From: Gilvimarinus gilvus | GTDB taxonomy: Bacteria > Pseudomonadota > Gammaproteobacteria > Pseudomonadales > Cellvibrionaceae | Assembly: GCF_030518155.1 (NCBI RefSeq) | Contig: NZ_JAULRU010000319.1 | Span: 1 to 64,000 of the forward strand | DNA: 64,000 nt | Reading direction: 5' to 3' | Part shown: positions 29,112 through 37,673 of the stretch, in pieces | How positions within the stretch are numbered: position 1 is the stretch's first letter | Layout: the number at the start of each line of letters is the position of its first letter | Made by a program: the position numbers and the translations under genes | The notes under the pieces: model-generated | Seen by the model: only the letters and a program-made list of their open reading frames with translations | Databases searched by the model: none | Told to the model about the DNA's origin: nothing

Positions 29112-30425
29112 ATGGACCTGTTAGCCATAGCAGCCACAATTGCCCTGTTAATCAGTTTAATTGTCTGGCTTAAACTTCACCCCTTCATCGCCTTTTTAAT
29201 TGCATCACTATTTGCAGGTTTTGCCCTTAAGTTACCGGCCGATCAAATTCCCGGCATCATCGAACAGGGCATTGGCAACACGTTGGGCGGCCTAGTCGGC
29301 ATTGTCTGTCTGGGCGCCATGTTCGGTAAGCTGATCGCTGTCAGCGGCGCGGCGCAGAAAATCGCCAATGTACTGATACAGTTTTTTGGGCAGCGTATGA
29401 TCACTTGGGCGCTGATGCTTACCGGCTTTATTGTCGGCATTCCTCTCTTTTATAACGTGGGGTTTGTGCTCCTTGTGCCATTGGTGTTTTCAGTGGTGTA
29501 TCGCTCAAAATTACCCGCGGTTTACCTGGGCATTCCCTTGCTTGCTGCGCTGTCTGTGACTCATGGTTTTTTGCCGCCACACCCCTCTCCCACCGCAATG
29601 GTACCTATGTTCAATGCCGACATTGGTACTACCCTGCTTTTGGGGCTTTTGGTGGCCGTGCCTACCATGATCGTGGCCGGCCCACTGTTTGCGATGACAC
29701 TGAAGAACATACAGTCCAAGCCACTTGAAACCTTCCTTCCGGCAGAACTGAAGGACACCGAACTGCCCAGCACCTGGAATAGTTTTATCACCGCCCTATT
29801 GCCCGTTGTTTTGATTGCAAGCTCTGTCGCGCTACCTAAACTCGCCAGCAACGAGCAACAAACGCAGTTACTGCAATTTATCAGTAATCCACTGGTGGTT
29901 ATGCTGCTAGCCCTACTGGTCGCCACTTACACCTTGGGTATTAAACGTGGAACCTCGGTGACAAAGTTAATGGTGCACTACGGCGAGGCGGTAAAGGACA
30001 TTGCGTTGATTGTTCTGATTGTCGCCGGTGCCGGCGCTCTTAAGCAGGTATTTATTGCCAGTGGCGTGAGCCAAACATTGGCCGAACTGCTCAACGGCGT
30101 GGACATAAATCCGTTACTGTTGGGCTGGCTCATTGCGACAATCATCCGGATTTGCCTGGGGTCAGCTACGGTTGCGGGCCTAACGGCCGCGGGCATTATG
30201 GCGCCTGTCGTAGCGGCAACGGGCGCCAACCCCAATTTAATGATTCTAGCCATTGGCGCTGGCAGCTTAATGTGTTCGCACGTTAACGACTCCGGCTTCT
30301 GGATGTACAAAGAATATTTTAACCTCAGCCTTAAACAAACCTTGATGTCCTGGACGGTAATGGAATCAATTGTCGGTGTCGTCGGTATTGTGGGCGTTTT
30401 GGTCATTAATGGGTTAATCACTTAA
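29112..30425 (+). CDS. GntP-family gluconate/organic acid permease
   Basis: A 437-residue inner-membrane protein with 12 or more hydrophobic segments. GntP signatures are visible: IPLFYNVGFVLLVPLVF, THGFLPPHPSPTAMV and the C-terminal GSLMCSHVNDSGFWMYKEYF. The family imports gluconate and related sugar acids with protons. The neighbouring GMC dehydrogenase pair could make such acids in the periplasm, and this permease could take them up; that link is inference. GAGAG lies about 8 bases before the ATG. Confidence 0.92.
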   Translation: MDLLAIAATIALLISLIVWLKLHPFIAFLIASLFAGFALKLPADQIPGIIEQGIGNTLGGLVGIVCLGAMFGKLIAVSGAAQKIANVLIQFFGQRMITWALMLTGFIVGIPLFYNVGFVLLVPLVFSVVYRSKLPAVYLGIPLLAALSVTHGFLPPHPSPTAMVPMFNADIGTTLLLGLLVAVPTMIVAGPLFAMTLKNIQSKPLETFLPAELKDTELPSTWNSFITALLPVVLIASSVALPKLASNEQQTQLLQFISNPLVVMLLALLVATYTLGIKRGTSVTKLMVHYGEAVKDIALIVLIVAGAGALKQVFIASGVSQTLAELLNGVDINPLLLGWLIATIIRICLGSATVAGLTAAGIMAPVVAATGANPNLMILAIGAGSLMCSHVNDSGFWMYKEYFNLSLKQTLMSWTVMESIVGVVGIVGVLVINGLIT

Positions 30426-30436
30426 AACTTAGCGCG

Positions 30437-30463
30437 CAAGCGAGCGGCACTGGCGTTCGCTTG
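30437..30463 (+). terminator. Hairpin after GntP-family gene
   Basis: Arms CAAGCGAGCG and CGTTCGCTTG (one mismatch) around a 7-base loop, 11 bases after the stop, followed by TAACTTTTA. Probably a modest terminator. Confidence 0.45.
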
Positions 30464-30584
30464 TAACTTTTACTCGAAAATGGCGCCAGAAACCTGTAAA
30501 ATCAGTTATCAAAAGCGTCTCTTGGCTGTTTACAGAAAAGGGAGCCAATAACATCAATCAGGGATTTAGCGATCACTCGGCACT

Positions 30585-31595
30585 ATGAAACCGACTATTA
30601 AAGATGTAGCTAAACTCGCCGGCGTTTCCTTCAAAACAGTATCGCGTGTTGTAAACAACGAAGGCACCGTTGGGCAAGACCTGCAAGATCGCGTGTGGAA
30701 AGCAATTAAACAGCTTAACTATAGCCCCAACCTGTCAGCACGTGGGCTGCGCGGTGCCGCCTCATCCATTGGGTTTATCTACGATAACCCCAACAGCAAC
30801 TACGTTATTGATATGCAGCGCGGCATTCTCGATGAGTGCCGCAAGCAAGGCTACGAACTGGTCATTCACCCTTGCGATGCTAAAAATCATTCAATTATTC
30901 AAGAAGTACTGGACATGATCGATCGCAGTCGCATCGGTGGTCTGGTATTGACCCCACCCATCTCCGAGAATCAAGATATTCTCAAGGCTATTGCCGAGCG
31001 TGACGTTAAGTTTGTACGGGTATTATCTGGCTCCAGTGCACCGGATGAACTGTCACCGTGTGTATACATTGACGACCGCAATGCAGCCTATGCGATTACC
31101 GAACATTTAATTAATTTGGGCCACCAAGACATTGCGTTTTTGGGCGGGGACGAGGAGCACCAATCCAGTGGCGAGCGCCTTGAGGGCTATAAAAAAGCAT
31201 TGATAGATCACAACATAAAATTTTCAGATAGACGTGTGCTGCCCGGCAGTTATTCGTTTGAGTCGGGGGTTGAACGTACCCGTATGTTGCTTTCAAGCCC
31301 AGGTGTACGTCCCACAGCAATTTTCGCCTGTAACGATGAAATCGCTGCCGGCACTTTGTTCGCGGCACGTATTCAGGGCGTTGATGTTCCCAACCGGCTT
31401 TCTATTGCCGGCTTCGAGGACAGCCCCTTCTCTCGTCAGGCATGGCCAAATTTAACCACAGCCGCGCAGCCAACCAGTACTATTGCCCAGAAAGCGGCGA
31501 ACCTACTGATAAAATCTCTGCGCAATGGGAAAAAGGTAGAAAGCGAAGGCTTCTACCCGGAGCTTATTGTGCGCGAGTCCACGCAGGCTCCCTAA
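30585..31595 (+). CDS. nagR: LacI-family transcriptional repressor, probable GlcNAc regulator NagR
   Basis: A 336-residue LacI-type protein. The helix-turn-helix is at residues 4-23 (IKDVAKLAGVSFKTVSRVVN), the hinge helix is SARGLRG, and a periplasmic-binding-like sugar domain ends GFEDSPFSRQAWPNLTT. The gene is convergent to nagX and nagK. Six copies of a LacI-type palindrome (core GACAACGTTGTC) lie in front of kinase, receptor, hexosaminidase and chemoreceptor genes, and this is the only LacI-family gene in the window, so it is the natural candidate to bind them. LacI-type NagR of Xanthomonas, as I recall, uses a very similar site. No copy lies in its own promoter. The alternative is a GntR-like role for the neighbouring GntP permease. 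Family certain; symbol an inference. Confidence 0.85.
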   Translation: MKPTIKDVAKLAGVSFKTVSRVVNNEGTVGQDLQDRVWKAIKQLNYSPNLSARGLRGAASSIGFIYDNPNSNYVIDMQRGILDECRKQGYELVIHPCDAKNHSIIQEVLDMIDRSRIGGLVLTPPISENQDILKAIAERDVKFVRVLSGSSAPDELSPCVYIDDRNAAYAITEHLINLGHQDIAFLGGDEEHQSSGERLEGYKKALIDHNIKFSDRRVLPGSYSFESGVERTRMLLSSPGVRPTAIFACNDEIAAGTLFAARIQGVDVPNRLSIAGFEDSPFSRQAWPNLTTAAQPTSTIAQKAANLLIKSLRNGKKVESEGFYPELIVRESTQAP

Positions 31596-31644
31596 TTCGC
31601 CCCCCAATATAGCTACCGCATTGCGCTTACAGACTGCTTGACAT

Positions 31645-31669
31645 AAAAAAGGCCCGAAGGGCCTTTTTT
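31645..31669. terminator. Bidirectional intrinsic terminator
   Basis: AAAAAAGGCCC-GAA-GGGCCTTTTTT, an 11-bp stem with a T-run on both strands, between the convergent nagR-like and nagX genes. It can serve both. Confidence 0.9.
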
Positions 31670-32745
31670 TAGATCGAAATAACAATTTTTTTCTTGTCCA
31701 TCCACCAAGCCACTAGCCAAAGAATGGCGACGTGAATCAAAGCAAAGGCAAGAGAGGCGTTGTATTCATTAAGGAAACTATTAAAGGCTTGAAAAATAAA
31801 CTGATACAACGATTGGCCGTCAACACTGAAAAGATAGTAACTTTTCACCCAGACAATACTAAGAATATATATAAACAGTGGATTTTTACCCAACTGAGCA
31901 AACCCAACTTCGAGTGACCTTGCCAAGCTTAATTTTTCAAGCTGGACCAAAGCCAACAAAACCAAAATAGCAGCGCCACTTGTCAACAAGACAAAGGAAC
32001 TGGTCCACAAGGATTTGTTGATTGGGAAAACCTGATGCCACGTTAAGGCGACGGCAATACTGGCTACTGCGACTATCACTAACTTAATCTGGGCCTTTGC
32101 TTTATTTTCGCTGGCAATCAGCATCCGCGCCGCCTCAAACCCGAAAATTACATTGACGATCGCAGGGAATGTACTCAGCACCCCTTCGGGGTCAAAAGCC
32201 AAGCCTTTGCCTTGCCACAGATGATCGGCACCCAGCACTGCCAAGTCAATCTGCCGTACTATATTGCCAGTCAGGCCATAAGGATCGTCAACTAAATTCA
32301 TCAAACCCCAGTAGCCCAATAGTAATGTAGCGCTGATCATCAAGCGCGCAACACCGGGCAGCCACACAATAAAAGCAGCCGCGCAATACGCCAAGGCTAT
32401 ACGCTGCAGCACTCCGAGAATTCTAAGCTCGTCGACACTGCCACTAAACGGATAAAAATTCAGCAACAACCCAATCAAAAACATGAGCGCGGTGCGTTTA
32501 ATTATTTTTACGGTGCGAACACTATAGGGAATGCTAGCTTGCGAACGGTTGGAAAAAAACATCGCCGAGCCAACAATAAACAAAAAGAAAGGAAATATAT
32601 AATCTGTGAAGGTAGCGCCATGCCAATCGGCATGCAGTAGTGGCGCGTAGACGTAAGACCAGGAACCGGGGGTATTGACTAACACCATCAATGCCAACGT
32701 TAGGCCACGCATGGCATCGAGAGCGACATACCGTTGCTTCGCCAT
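31669..32745 (-). CDS. nagX: NagX-like integral membrane protein (DUF5009/HGSNAT-type acyltransferase family)
   Basis: A 358-residue protein with about ten membrane segments. The family start ALDAMRGLTLALMVLVN, the motif FTDYIFPFFLFIVGSAM and the segment GKNPLFIYILSI are typical of NagX, a distant relative of the heparan glucosaminide acetyltransferase. In proteobacterial GlcNAc regulons NagX is thought to handle amino sugars at the inner membrane, by transport or (de)acetylation; its biochemistry is unsettled. ATG 32745 has GGGAG close upstream; the frame extends to 32790 without a better start. It follows the kinase gene on the same strand after 158 bases and probably shares its promoter. 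Confidence 0.85.
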   Translation of the reverse strand: MAKQRYVALDAMRGLTLALMVLVNTPGSWSYVYAPLLHADWHGATFTDYIFPFFLFIVGSAMFFSNRSQASIPYSVRTVKIIKRTALMFLIGLLLNFYPFSGSVDELRILGVLQRIALAYCAAAFIVWLPGVARLMISATLLLGYWGLMNLVDDPYGLTGNIVRQIDLAVLGADHLWQGKGLAFDPEGVLSTFPAIVNVIFGFEAARMLIASENKAKAQIKLVIVAVASIAVALTWHQVFPINKSLWTSSFVLLTSGAAILVLLALVQLEKLSLARSLEVGFAQLGKNPLFIYILSIVWVKSYYLFSVDGQSLYQFIFQAFNSFLNEYNASLAFALIHVAILWLVAWWMDKKKIVISI

Positions 32746-32903
32746 AAAAAATCTCCCAGTTTTGGTCGAACAGGAGCGCCACTGGCACATGGCCCGACAT
32801 GTTATTGTTTACTTTTTTATATCGCCGTCAACCTGCTCTTACCAACGAGCAAGTTTAGTTTATGCAGTAGCCAAGTTGACCTCTAGATTGAACGAAAGGA
32901 AAG

Positions 32904-33815
32904 TTACTCGGCGACTGCTTTTAACTCTGTCTCAAATCGGCTGCGAGCATAATGCACTGCACCAAACTCTGGCTGATTCAAAGGTTTTGACATTTTCTCA
33001 GCGATATCTTTATCCATCCAGTCCACAATGCGCTGTGAAACGCCGCCAAGCATTGCCATACGCGGAGGGTTGAGTTCCCAAAGCCTACGAGCAACATCGG
33101 TCAAATACTTCGCGCCCTCCTGAACAATCTTAAGCGCAATTTCATCGCCTTGCTCGGCAGCGGTAAATACCAGCGGTGCCATTTTGGCGTAATCGCTCGA
33201 TTTGGCTCCGCTTAGTCTCTCCACAATCATAATGCCGCGCGCCTGCAATTGCTCTGCCACCAACTCAGTCATCGCTGTCTTGGGGCCAAGTTCATCCGAG
33301 TCCAGCAATACTGCTTTAATACACTCCAGCCCCATCCAGGCGCCGCTGCCGATATCACCTAAGGGGAAACCGTGAGCTCCCAAGGTTAACGACTCGTTAC
33401 CCACGTGCGCAAAACCACACGAACCCGTTCCCGAGACAATAACAGCCCCGTCGTCTTGGCTGTGCGCAGCAACGCACGCAATATGAAGGTCGGTAGTCAG
33501 ATACTGGGCATAGTAGGGATGGTCCCACTGCTTGACGATTGTGTATAAACTGGGGACGTTTACGCCGGCAAGACCGAGGCCTGCGACGATGCGAGATTTA
33601 TCTTCGGGTTTTAAACCTGCCGAACGCAATGCATTATCACTGGCATTAACAATCGACTCTAAAGCGCGAGCTACACCGTGATAAGGGTTTGCAGGGCCGC
33701 CATTGCCTTCGCCAATGACTTGATTATTCTGATCAACCAGTATGGCGCGACACTTGGTACCGCCTCCATCAACGCCTAAATAAAGCAGGTTTTCGGTTGC
33801 TGGTTGAGAGCCCAT
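32904..33815 (-). CDS. nagK: BadF/BadG-type ATPase, probable N-acetylglucosamine kinase
   Basis: A 303-residue sugar kinase of the ASKHA fold. Phosphate-1 motif LGVDGGGTKCRAILVD is at the N-terminus, phosphate-2 is VSGTGSCGF, and an adenosine-type motif MAMLGGVSQRI lies near the end. Members of the BadF/BadG family next to nagX phosphorylate GlcNAc to GlcNAc-6-phosphate in the cytoplasm; human NAGK is a relative. ATG 33815 has GAGG about 7 bases upstream. Two GACAACGTTGTC operators and a TTGACA promoter lie about 300 bases upstream, with a terminator-like hairpin between (33924-33951). nagA and nagB are not in the window. Confidence 0.85.
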   Translation of the reverse strand: MGSQPATENLLYLGVDGGGTKCRAILVDQNNQVIGEGNGGPANPYHGVARALESIVNASDNALRSAGLKPEDKSRIVAGLGLAGVNVPSLYTIVKQWDHPYYAQYLTTDLHIACVAAHSQDDGAVIVSGTGSCGFAHVGNESLTLGAHGFPLGDIGSGAWMGLECIKAVLLDSDELGPKTAMTELVAEQLQARGIMIVERLSGAKSSDYAKMAPLVFTAAEQGDEIALKIVQEGAKYLTDVARRLWELNPPRMAMLGGVSQRIVDWMDKDIAEKMSKPLNQPEFGAVHYARSRFETELKAVAE

Positions 33816-33923
33816 GATATCCTCGTTATATATTCTTAGTATGGCCAATCGCCGGAACGGTTCGCAGTCTACAGCAGCGCCCCGTTAAAAAACTAGGTAG
33901 TGCTGGCACCCCGATTTAAAAAG

Positions 33924-33951
33924 ATGGTTGGTGCCCGTGGGCACCAACCAT
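33924..33951 (-). terminator. Terminator-like hairpin in the nagK leader
   Basis: A perfect 13-base inverted repeat, ATGGTTGGTGCCC/GGGCACCAACCAT, separated by 2 bases, followed on the minus strand by CTTTTTAAAT. It has the form of an intrinsic terminator. It lies about 170 bases downstream of the predicted transcription start and about 110 bases before nagK, so full-length nagK-nagX transcripts must read through it. It may be an attenuator or the 3' end of a small RNA. No antiterminator structure is obvious by eye. Confidence 0.7.
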
Positions 33952-34101
33952 AAGGAGAGCCATGATAGATGATACATACAGTCCTTGCGTATCGCGCAAT
34001 GTCTTCCCTGTCACTGCGATTCGGTCGGCCACCGTCAAAATGCCCATAATAACGACAGCCGATCCAAATTCTTTTGTTGCCCTTCGTTTTCTCAGCCTGC
34101 T

Positions 34102-34115
34102 GGACAACGTTGTCC
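34102..34115 (-). promoter_or_regulatory. NagR-type operator, promoter-proximal downstream copy at nagK
   Basis: A perfect 14-bp palindrome, GGACAACGTTGTCC. It lies just downstream of the predicted -10 box of the nagK promoter, 37 bp centre-to-centre from the second copy. A repressor here would block initiation or early elongation. Confidence 0.8.
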
Positions 34116-34124
34116 GATACCTCA

Positions 34125-34153
34125 ACTTTAGGCCTGAGAGACAACGTTGTCAA
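34125..34153 (-). promoter_or_regulatory. nagK-nagX promoter with overlapping NagR-type operator
   Basis: On the minus strand: -35 TTGACA (34148-34153), a 17-bp spacer, and -10 TAAAGT (34125-34130). The operator GACAACGTTGTC (34140-34151) overlaps the -35 box and half the spacer. The same geometry recurs at the TonB receptor and chemoreceptor promoters. Confidence 0.75.
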
Positions 34154-34537
34154 GCATTATTTTTGATCAAGCCAATATTGCTTCACCATATGTTTTTCAT
34201 ATAATTCAACAAGTTAAGAGATATTTGGGCTATTTAACAAACTTTATTACGCTCACAATTGGCGTTTTGGGTCTCAAACTGGTCCATATTCGCGGCCAGT
34301 CACGCAGCAGCGTGTGATGCGCGATTCGCCCCAATTACCGAAACCTGAGCTATATAGGGTAGGTAATCACGAAGGTGTTAAGCCGCGCTCAACAAAGCGA
34401 ACTTTGTTTAATATTATTATTCGCAAACAATGCGTGAGCTGAGCCTCGGATTGTATCGTCGTCATAGTCCTATCAGGTGGCAAATGGTAAACTCGCGGCC
34501 CTTTTTAATGACGCCCTGATACGGAAAAACAAACAAT

Positions 34538-35452
34538 ATGTGGTACAAGAACTTAAGAGTTTTCCGCCTGCAAGACGAATTCACCCTAACTCCGGAGGCT
34601 TTGGCGGAGCACCTGGAGTCCGCTGAGTTTGTTCCTTGTGGCAAGATGGATCTATCGCGCTATGGCTGGGTATCACCGCTCGGACCAGACGGCCAATCTC
34701 TGGTACACGCTGCCAACGGCCTGATTGCTCTGTGCGCAAAAAAGCAAGACAAAATTCTTCCCGCTGGTGTCATCAAAGAACAATTGGAAGATGCTATTCG
34801 CGACATCAAAACCAAAGAAAGCCGACCGGTAAGCCGCAAGGAGCGGGAGCACTTGAAGGAGGAGATTACTTTCTCTTTATTGCCGCAGGCTTTCGCCAAA
34901 TCAAGCGTCGATCATGCCTACATTGATACCGCGAACCGTTTACTGATTATCGACACCGGCAGCGCCAACCGGGCCGAAGAACTGATTAGCACCCTGCGCG
35001 AAGCGCTGGGATCTCTGCGCTGTATCCCTCTTTCACCTCACAACGCCGTCACCAATACACTTACCCATTGGCTTAAAGGTGGCAACCTACCCGCGGACTT
35101 TACTCTGGGCGATGAGTGCGAACTCATGTCCAGTCAGGATGAGCGTATCATTCGTGGCAAAAAACTCGACCTACTCGATGAGCAGCTCACTCAACATCTG
35201 GACACCGGCATGTTTGTGAGCAAACTTGCCATCCACTGGAAAGAGACCATTAGCTGCGTCGTTGACGATCAATTTTGCTTTAAGCGTGTGAAATTTGCCG
35301 ATTCCTTGCTGGAAAGAGCCGGCGACCGCTCACCTGACACTCTGGCCGAACAGTTTGATCATGAGTTTGCCATAATGGGGCTAGAGCTAACCGCATTCAT
35401 CAAGGCCGCCCTGCACGCATTTGGCGGCGAAGCCGAAGGAGAGTTCACATGA
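34538..35452 (+). CDS. rdgC: Recombination-associated protein RdgC
   Basis: A 304-residue DNA-binding protein recognised by its N-terminus MWYKNLRVFRL, the segment CGKMDLSRYGWVSPLG, the motif SRKEREHLKEEI, and LLPQAFAKSS. RdgC forms ring dimers on DNA and limits RecA loading. Length matches E. coli RdgC (303). It overlaps the following GST gene by 4 bases. It has no obvious connection to the sugar genes around it and breaks the GlcNAc cluster. Confidence 0.97.
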   Translation: MWYKNLRVFRLQDEFTLTPEALAEHLESAEFVPCGKMDLSRYGWVSPLGPDGQSLVHAANGLIALCAKKQDKILPAGVIKEQLEDAIRDIKTKESRPVSRKEREHLKEEITFSLLPQAFAKSSVDHAYIDTANRLLIIDTGSANRAEELISTLREALGSLRCIPLSPHNAVTNTLTHWLKGGNLPADFTLGDECELMSSQDERIIRGKKLDLLDEQLTQHLDTGMFVSKLAIHWKETISCVVDDQFCFKRVKFADSLLERAGDRSPDTLAEQFDHEFAIMGLELTAFIKAALHAFGGEAEGEFT

Positions 35453-36009
35453 AGCTGTATGGAAGCTACACCTCCCCCTATGTCAGACATTGCCGTATTG
35501 TTTTATCGCAGATTGGCGAGGACTTCGAGTTTATCGAGACAGATCGCGCGGGAAGCGCGATCAAATCACCCACCAAACGGGTACCGTTTTTAGAAGATGG
35601 TAACATTTGCCTCACCGACTCCAGCGCTATCGTCAAGTATTTGCGCGAAAAGGCTAACACCCCATTCTTGCCCGATATTGCCGATTACGACAGTTACTGT
35701 TTAACCAACACCGCTCTGGATGCCGCCGCCAATGTGTTCTTTCTGGAGCTGGACGGTGTTGGGCCAGCACAAAGTGATTATCTAAAGCGTCAAGCTGATC
35801 GTATTAAATCGAGCCTTGACGCTCTAGAGCTGAAAAACCTGGCTGAAAAAGCGCCGTACAATGACTTTGAACTCAAGCTAGGCTGTTTTTTGGATTGGGG
35901 GCTGTACCGCGAACGAATCTCCCTGAAAAGCTATCCAAATTTGCAGGTATTTTTACAGGGTATAAAGCAATATCCCTACTTTGCGGCGACAACGCCTCCA
36001 CCGCTTTAG
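35449..36009 (+). CDS. Glutathione S-transferase family protein
   Basis: A 186-residue protein with an N-terminal thioredoxin-like GST domain: MKLYGSYTSPYVRHCRI, the cis-proline segment KRVPFLEDGNICLTDSSAIVKYL, and a short helical C-domain. No signal peptide. The start overlaps the rdgC stop (ATGA), so the pair is translationally coupled. The substrate is unknown; the C-domain is shorter than in classical GSTs. Confidence 0.85.
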   Translation: MKLYGSYTSPYVRHCRIVLSQIGEDFEFIETDRAGSAIKSPTKRVPFLEDGNICLTDSSAIVKYLREKANTPFLPDIADYDSYCLTNTALDAAANVFFLELDGVGPAQSDYLKRQADRIKSSLDALELKNLAEKAPYNDFELKLGCFLDWGLYRERISLKSYPNLQVFLQGIKQYPYFAATTPPPL

Positions 36010-36137
36010 GCAATGACTGTCGTAAATCAAACAAGCGCCAATTTATCCCAAATTTAACGGCGTACGGCTGGGGCTAGTTTCTCGATTCGGGTATAGTCTT
36101 AAATAACTCGCGACACAGTACAAAGAGGGGCTACACC

Positions 36138-37649
36138 TTGCAAAACAGTAAAGTCAAAAACATCGTAATTGTTGGTGGCGGTACAGCAGGTTGGATGACG
36201 GCCGCCTCTTTAGCTCACAACCTAAAGATTGACGGCCTTAAAATCAGCCTGATCGAATCCGAGGAAATTGGCACGGTGGGCGTTGGTGAGGCCACCATTC
36301 CCAGCATTCGTAGCTTTAATGACTCGCTCGGTATCGATGAAGTTGAATTTCTGCAAAAAACGCAAGCTTCGTTTAAGTTAGGCATTGAGTTTCGCGACTG
36401 GCGTGAACTGGGCTCGAGTTTTTTCCACCCCTTTGCCGATTATGGGATTGACTTGGCAGGTATTCCCTTCCACCACCACTTGAATCGATTGCGCAGCACT
36501 GGACAAAACGTAGACATTGCGGATTTTTCATTCCCCACGCAACTGGCGAAGCAAAATCGCTTTGCCCAGCCCCACCCTAACCCACCGTCTCCTTTAGCCG
36601 ATTACGGCTATGCCTATCATTTCGATGCAGGTCGCTACGCGTTGTTTCTACGCAATTACGCGGAACAGCGCGGCGTCGTACGCATAGAAGGGAAAATTGA
36701 GCATATCGAACAAAACGATAACGGGGACGTTGCGACATTGACAACTGAGTCTGGTCAAAGCGTCAGTGGCGAACTTTTTATCGACTGTTCAGGTTTTCGG
36801 GGTTTGCTCATTGAGCAGACCTTAGCAACCGGCTACGACGATTGGCGCCATTGGTTGCCTTGTGATAGGGCTATTGCGGTGCAGAGTGAAATGGGTGGAG
36901 AGATTACTCCATACACCCGAACCACGGCAAAAGATTCAGGCTGGCAGTGGCGAATCCCCCTGCAACACCGAACGGGGAATGGTTATGTTTATGCCAGTGA
37001 TTTCTGCACGCCCGATCGCGCCGAAAAAACATTATTAGATGGCCTCGACGGCGCCCCGATTACCGAACCTCGCAAGTTTGAGTTCGTTACCGGAAAACGT
37101 AAGAATATATGGAACAAGAATGTCTTTGCCATTGGATTGTCTGGCGGCTTTCTGGAACCACTGGAGTCCACCAGCATCTCATTGATACAAACCGGTATCA
37201 GCAAACTGCTGAATTTTTTTCCATACCATGGCATTAATGAATGGGATCAGGCTGAGGTTAACCGGCAGCACAGCCACGAGTTTGAGCGTATTCGAGATTT
37301 TCTAATCCTGCACTACAAGGCCACGAAACGCGACGACTCGCCCTTCTGGCGCCACTGTCAAAGCATGGAAATCCCCGAAACCTTGCAGTTAAAAATGGCA
37401 CTGTTTGAAAATCGTGGTCATGTGATGATGCTGGAGCCCGAAGCCTTTGAACGCGACAGCTGGGTCACTATGTACTGCGGCTATGAAAAATACGCTGCTG
37501 ATTACGACCGCCGCGCCGACACGATATCCGATAACGAGCTGAACGCTCAGCTTGAGAAGATGAAACAATCCATTGCCAGCGCGGCTAGCCAACCCCTTAG
37601 CCACAGTGAGTTTATTCGTCGCCACTGCGCGGCACCGAAACCAGATTGA
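36138..37649 (+). CDS. Flavin-dependent tryptophan halogenase family protein, copy 1
   Basis: A 503-residue flavoprotein with the hallmarks of PrnA-type halogenases: FAD motif GGGTAG (residues 13-18), catalytic Lys80 (SFKLGIEF, equivalent to PrnA K79), W269-x-W271-x-I-P (GWQWRIPLQH), and the Glu motif FLEPLESTSI. These residues produce and steer hypohalous acid, so the fold is intact. The real substrate is unknown. Relatives occur beside TonB-dependent receptors in Xanthomonas, Caulobacter and Cellvibrio-type bacteria with no antibiotic cluster nearby, and some such enzymes halogenate indole in vitro. Initiation is at TTG 36138 with GAGGGG about 8 bases upstream. It is convergent to copy 2, 24 bases apart. 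No NagR-type site precedes it. Confidence 0.9.
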   Translation: MQNSKVKNIVIVGGGTAGWMTAASLAHNLKIDGLKISLIESEEIGTVGVGEATIPSIRSFNDSLGIDEVEFLQKTQASFKLGIEFRDWRELGSSFFHPFADYGIDLAGIPFHHHLNRLRSTGQNVDIADFSFPTQLAKQNRFAQPHPNPPSPLADYGYAYHFDAGRYALFLRNYAEQRGVVRIEGKIEHIEQNDNGDVATLTTESGQSVSGELFIDCSGFRGLLIEQTLATGYDDWRHWLPCDRAIAVQSEMGGEITPYTRTTAKDSGWQWRIPLQHRTGNGYVYASDFCTPDRAEKTLLDGLDGAPITEPRKFEFVTGKRKNIWNKNVFAIGLSGGFLEPLESTSISLIQTGISKLLNFFPYHGINEWDQAEVNRQHSHEFERIRDFLILHYKATKRDDSPFWRHCQSMEIPETLQLKMALFENRGHVMMLEPEAFERDSWVTMYCGYEKYAADYDRRADTISDNELNAQLEKMKQSIASAASQPLSHSEFIRRHCAAPKPD

Positions 37650-37673
37650 CTGCCCAACGCGTGCAAGCCAGCC

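Larger units (their letters stand above)
33952..34537. other. Divergent control region between nagK and rdgC
   Basis: Apart from the operators, promoter and leader hairpin listed separately, I see no protein gene. Two short minus-strand frames (33893-34153 and 33916-34125) cross the region, but their starts lie inside the operator and no ribosome site supports them. From 34160 to 34537 the sequence is AT-rich and should hold the rdgC promoter; I could not assign boxes. Confidence 0.5.

Noticed and set aside
30585-31595. LacI-family protein as a gluconate regulator (GntR-like) of the adjacent GntP permease
   Set aside because: Possible, but no LacI-type palindrome is visible before the permease, whereas six copies lie near the amino-sugar genes. 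Kept as the alternative.
33893-34153. Short minus-strand frames in the nagK leader as a small protein gene
   Set aside because: The starts (including a TTG) fall inside the operator, there is no ribosome site, and the ends coincide with the hairpin. A non-coding leader is simpler, though a tiny leader peptide is not excluded.
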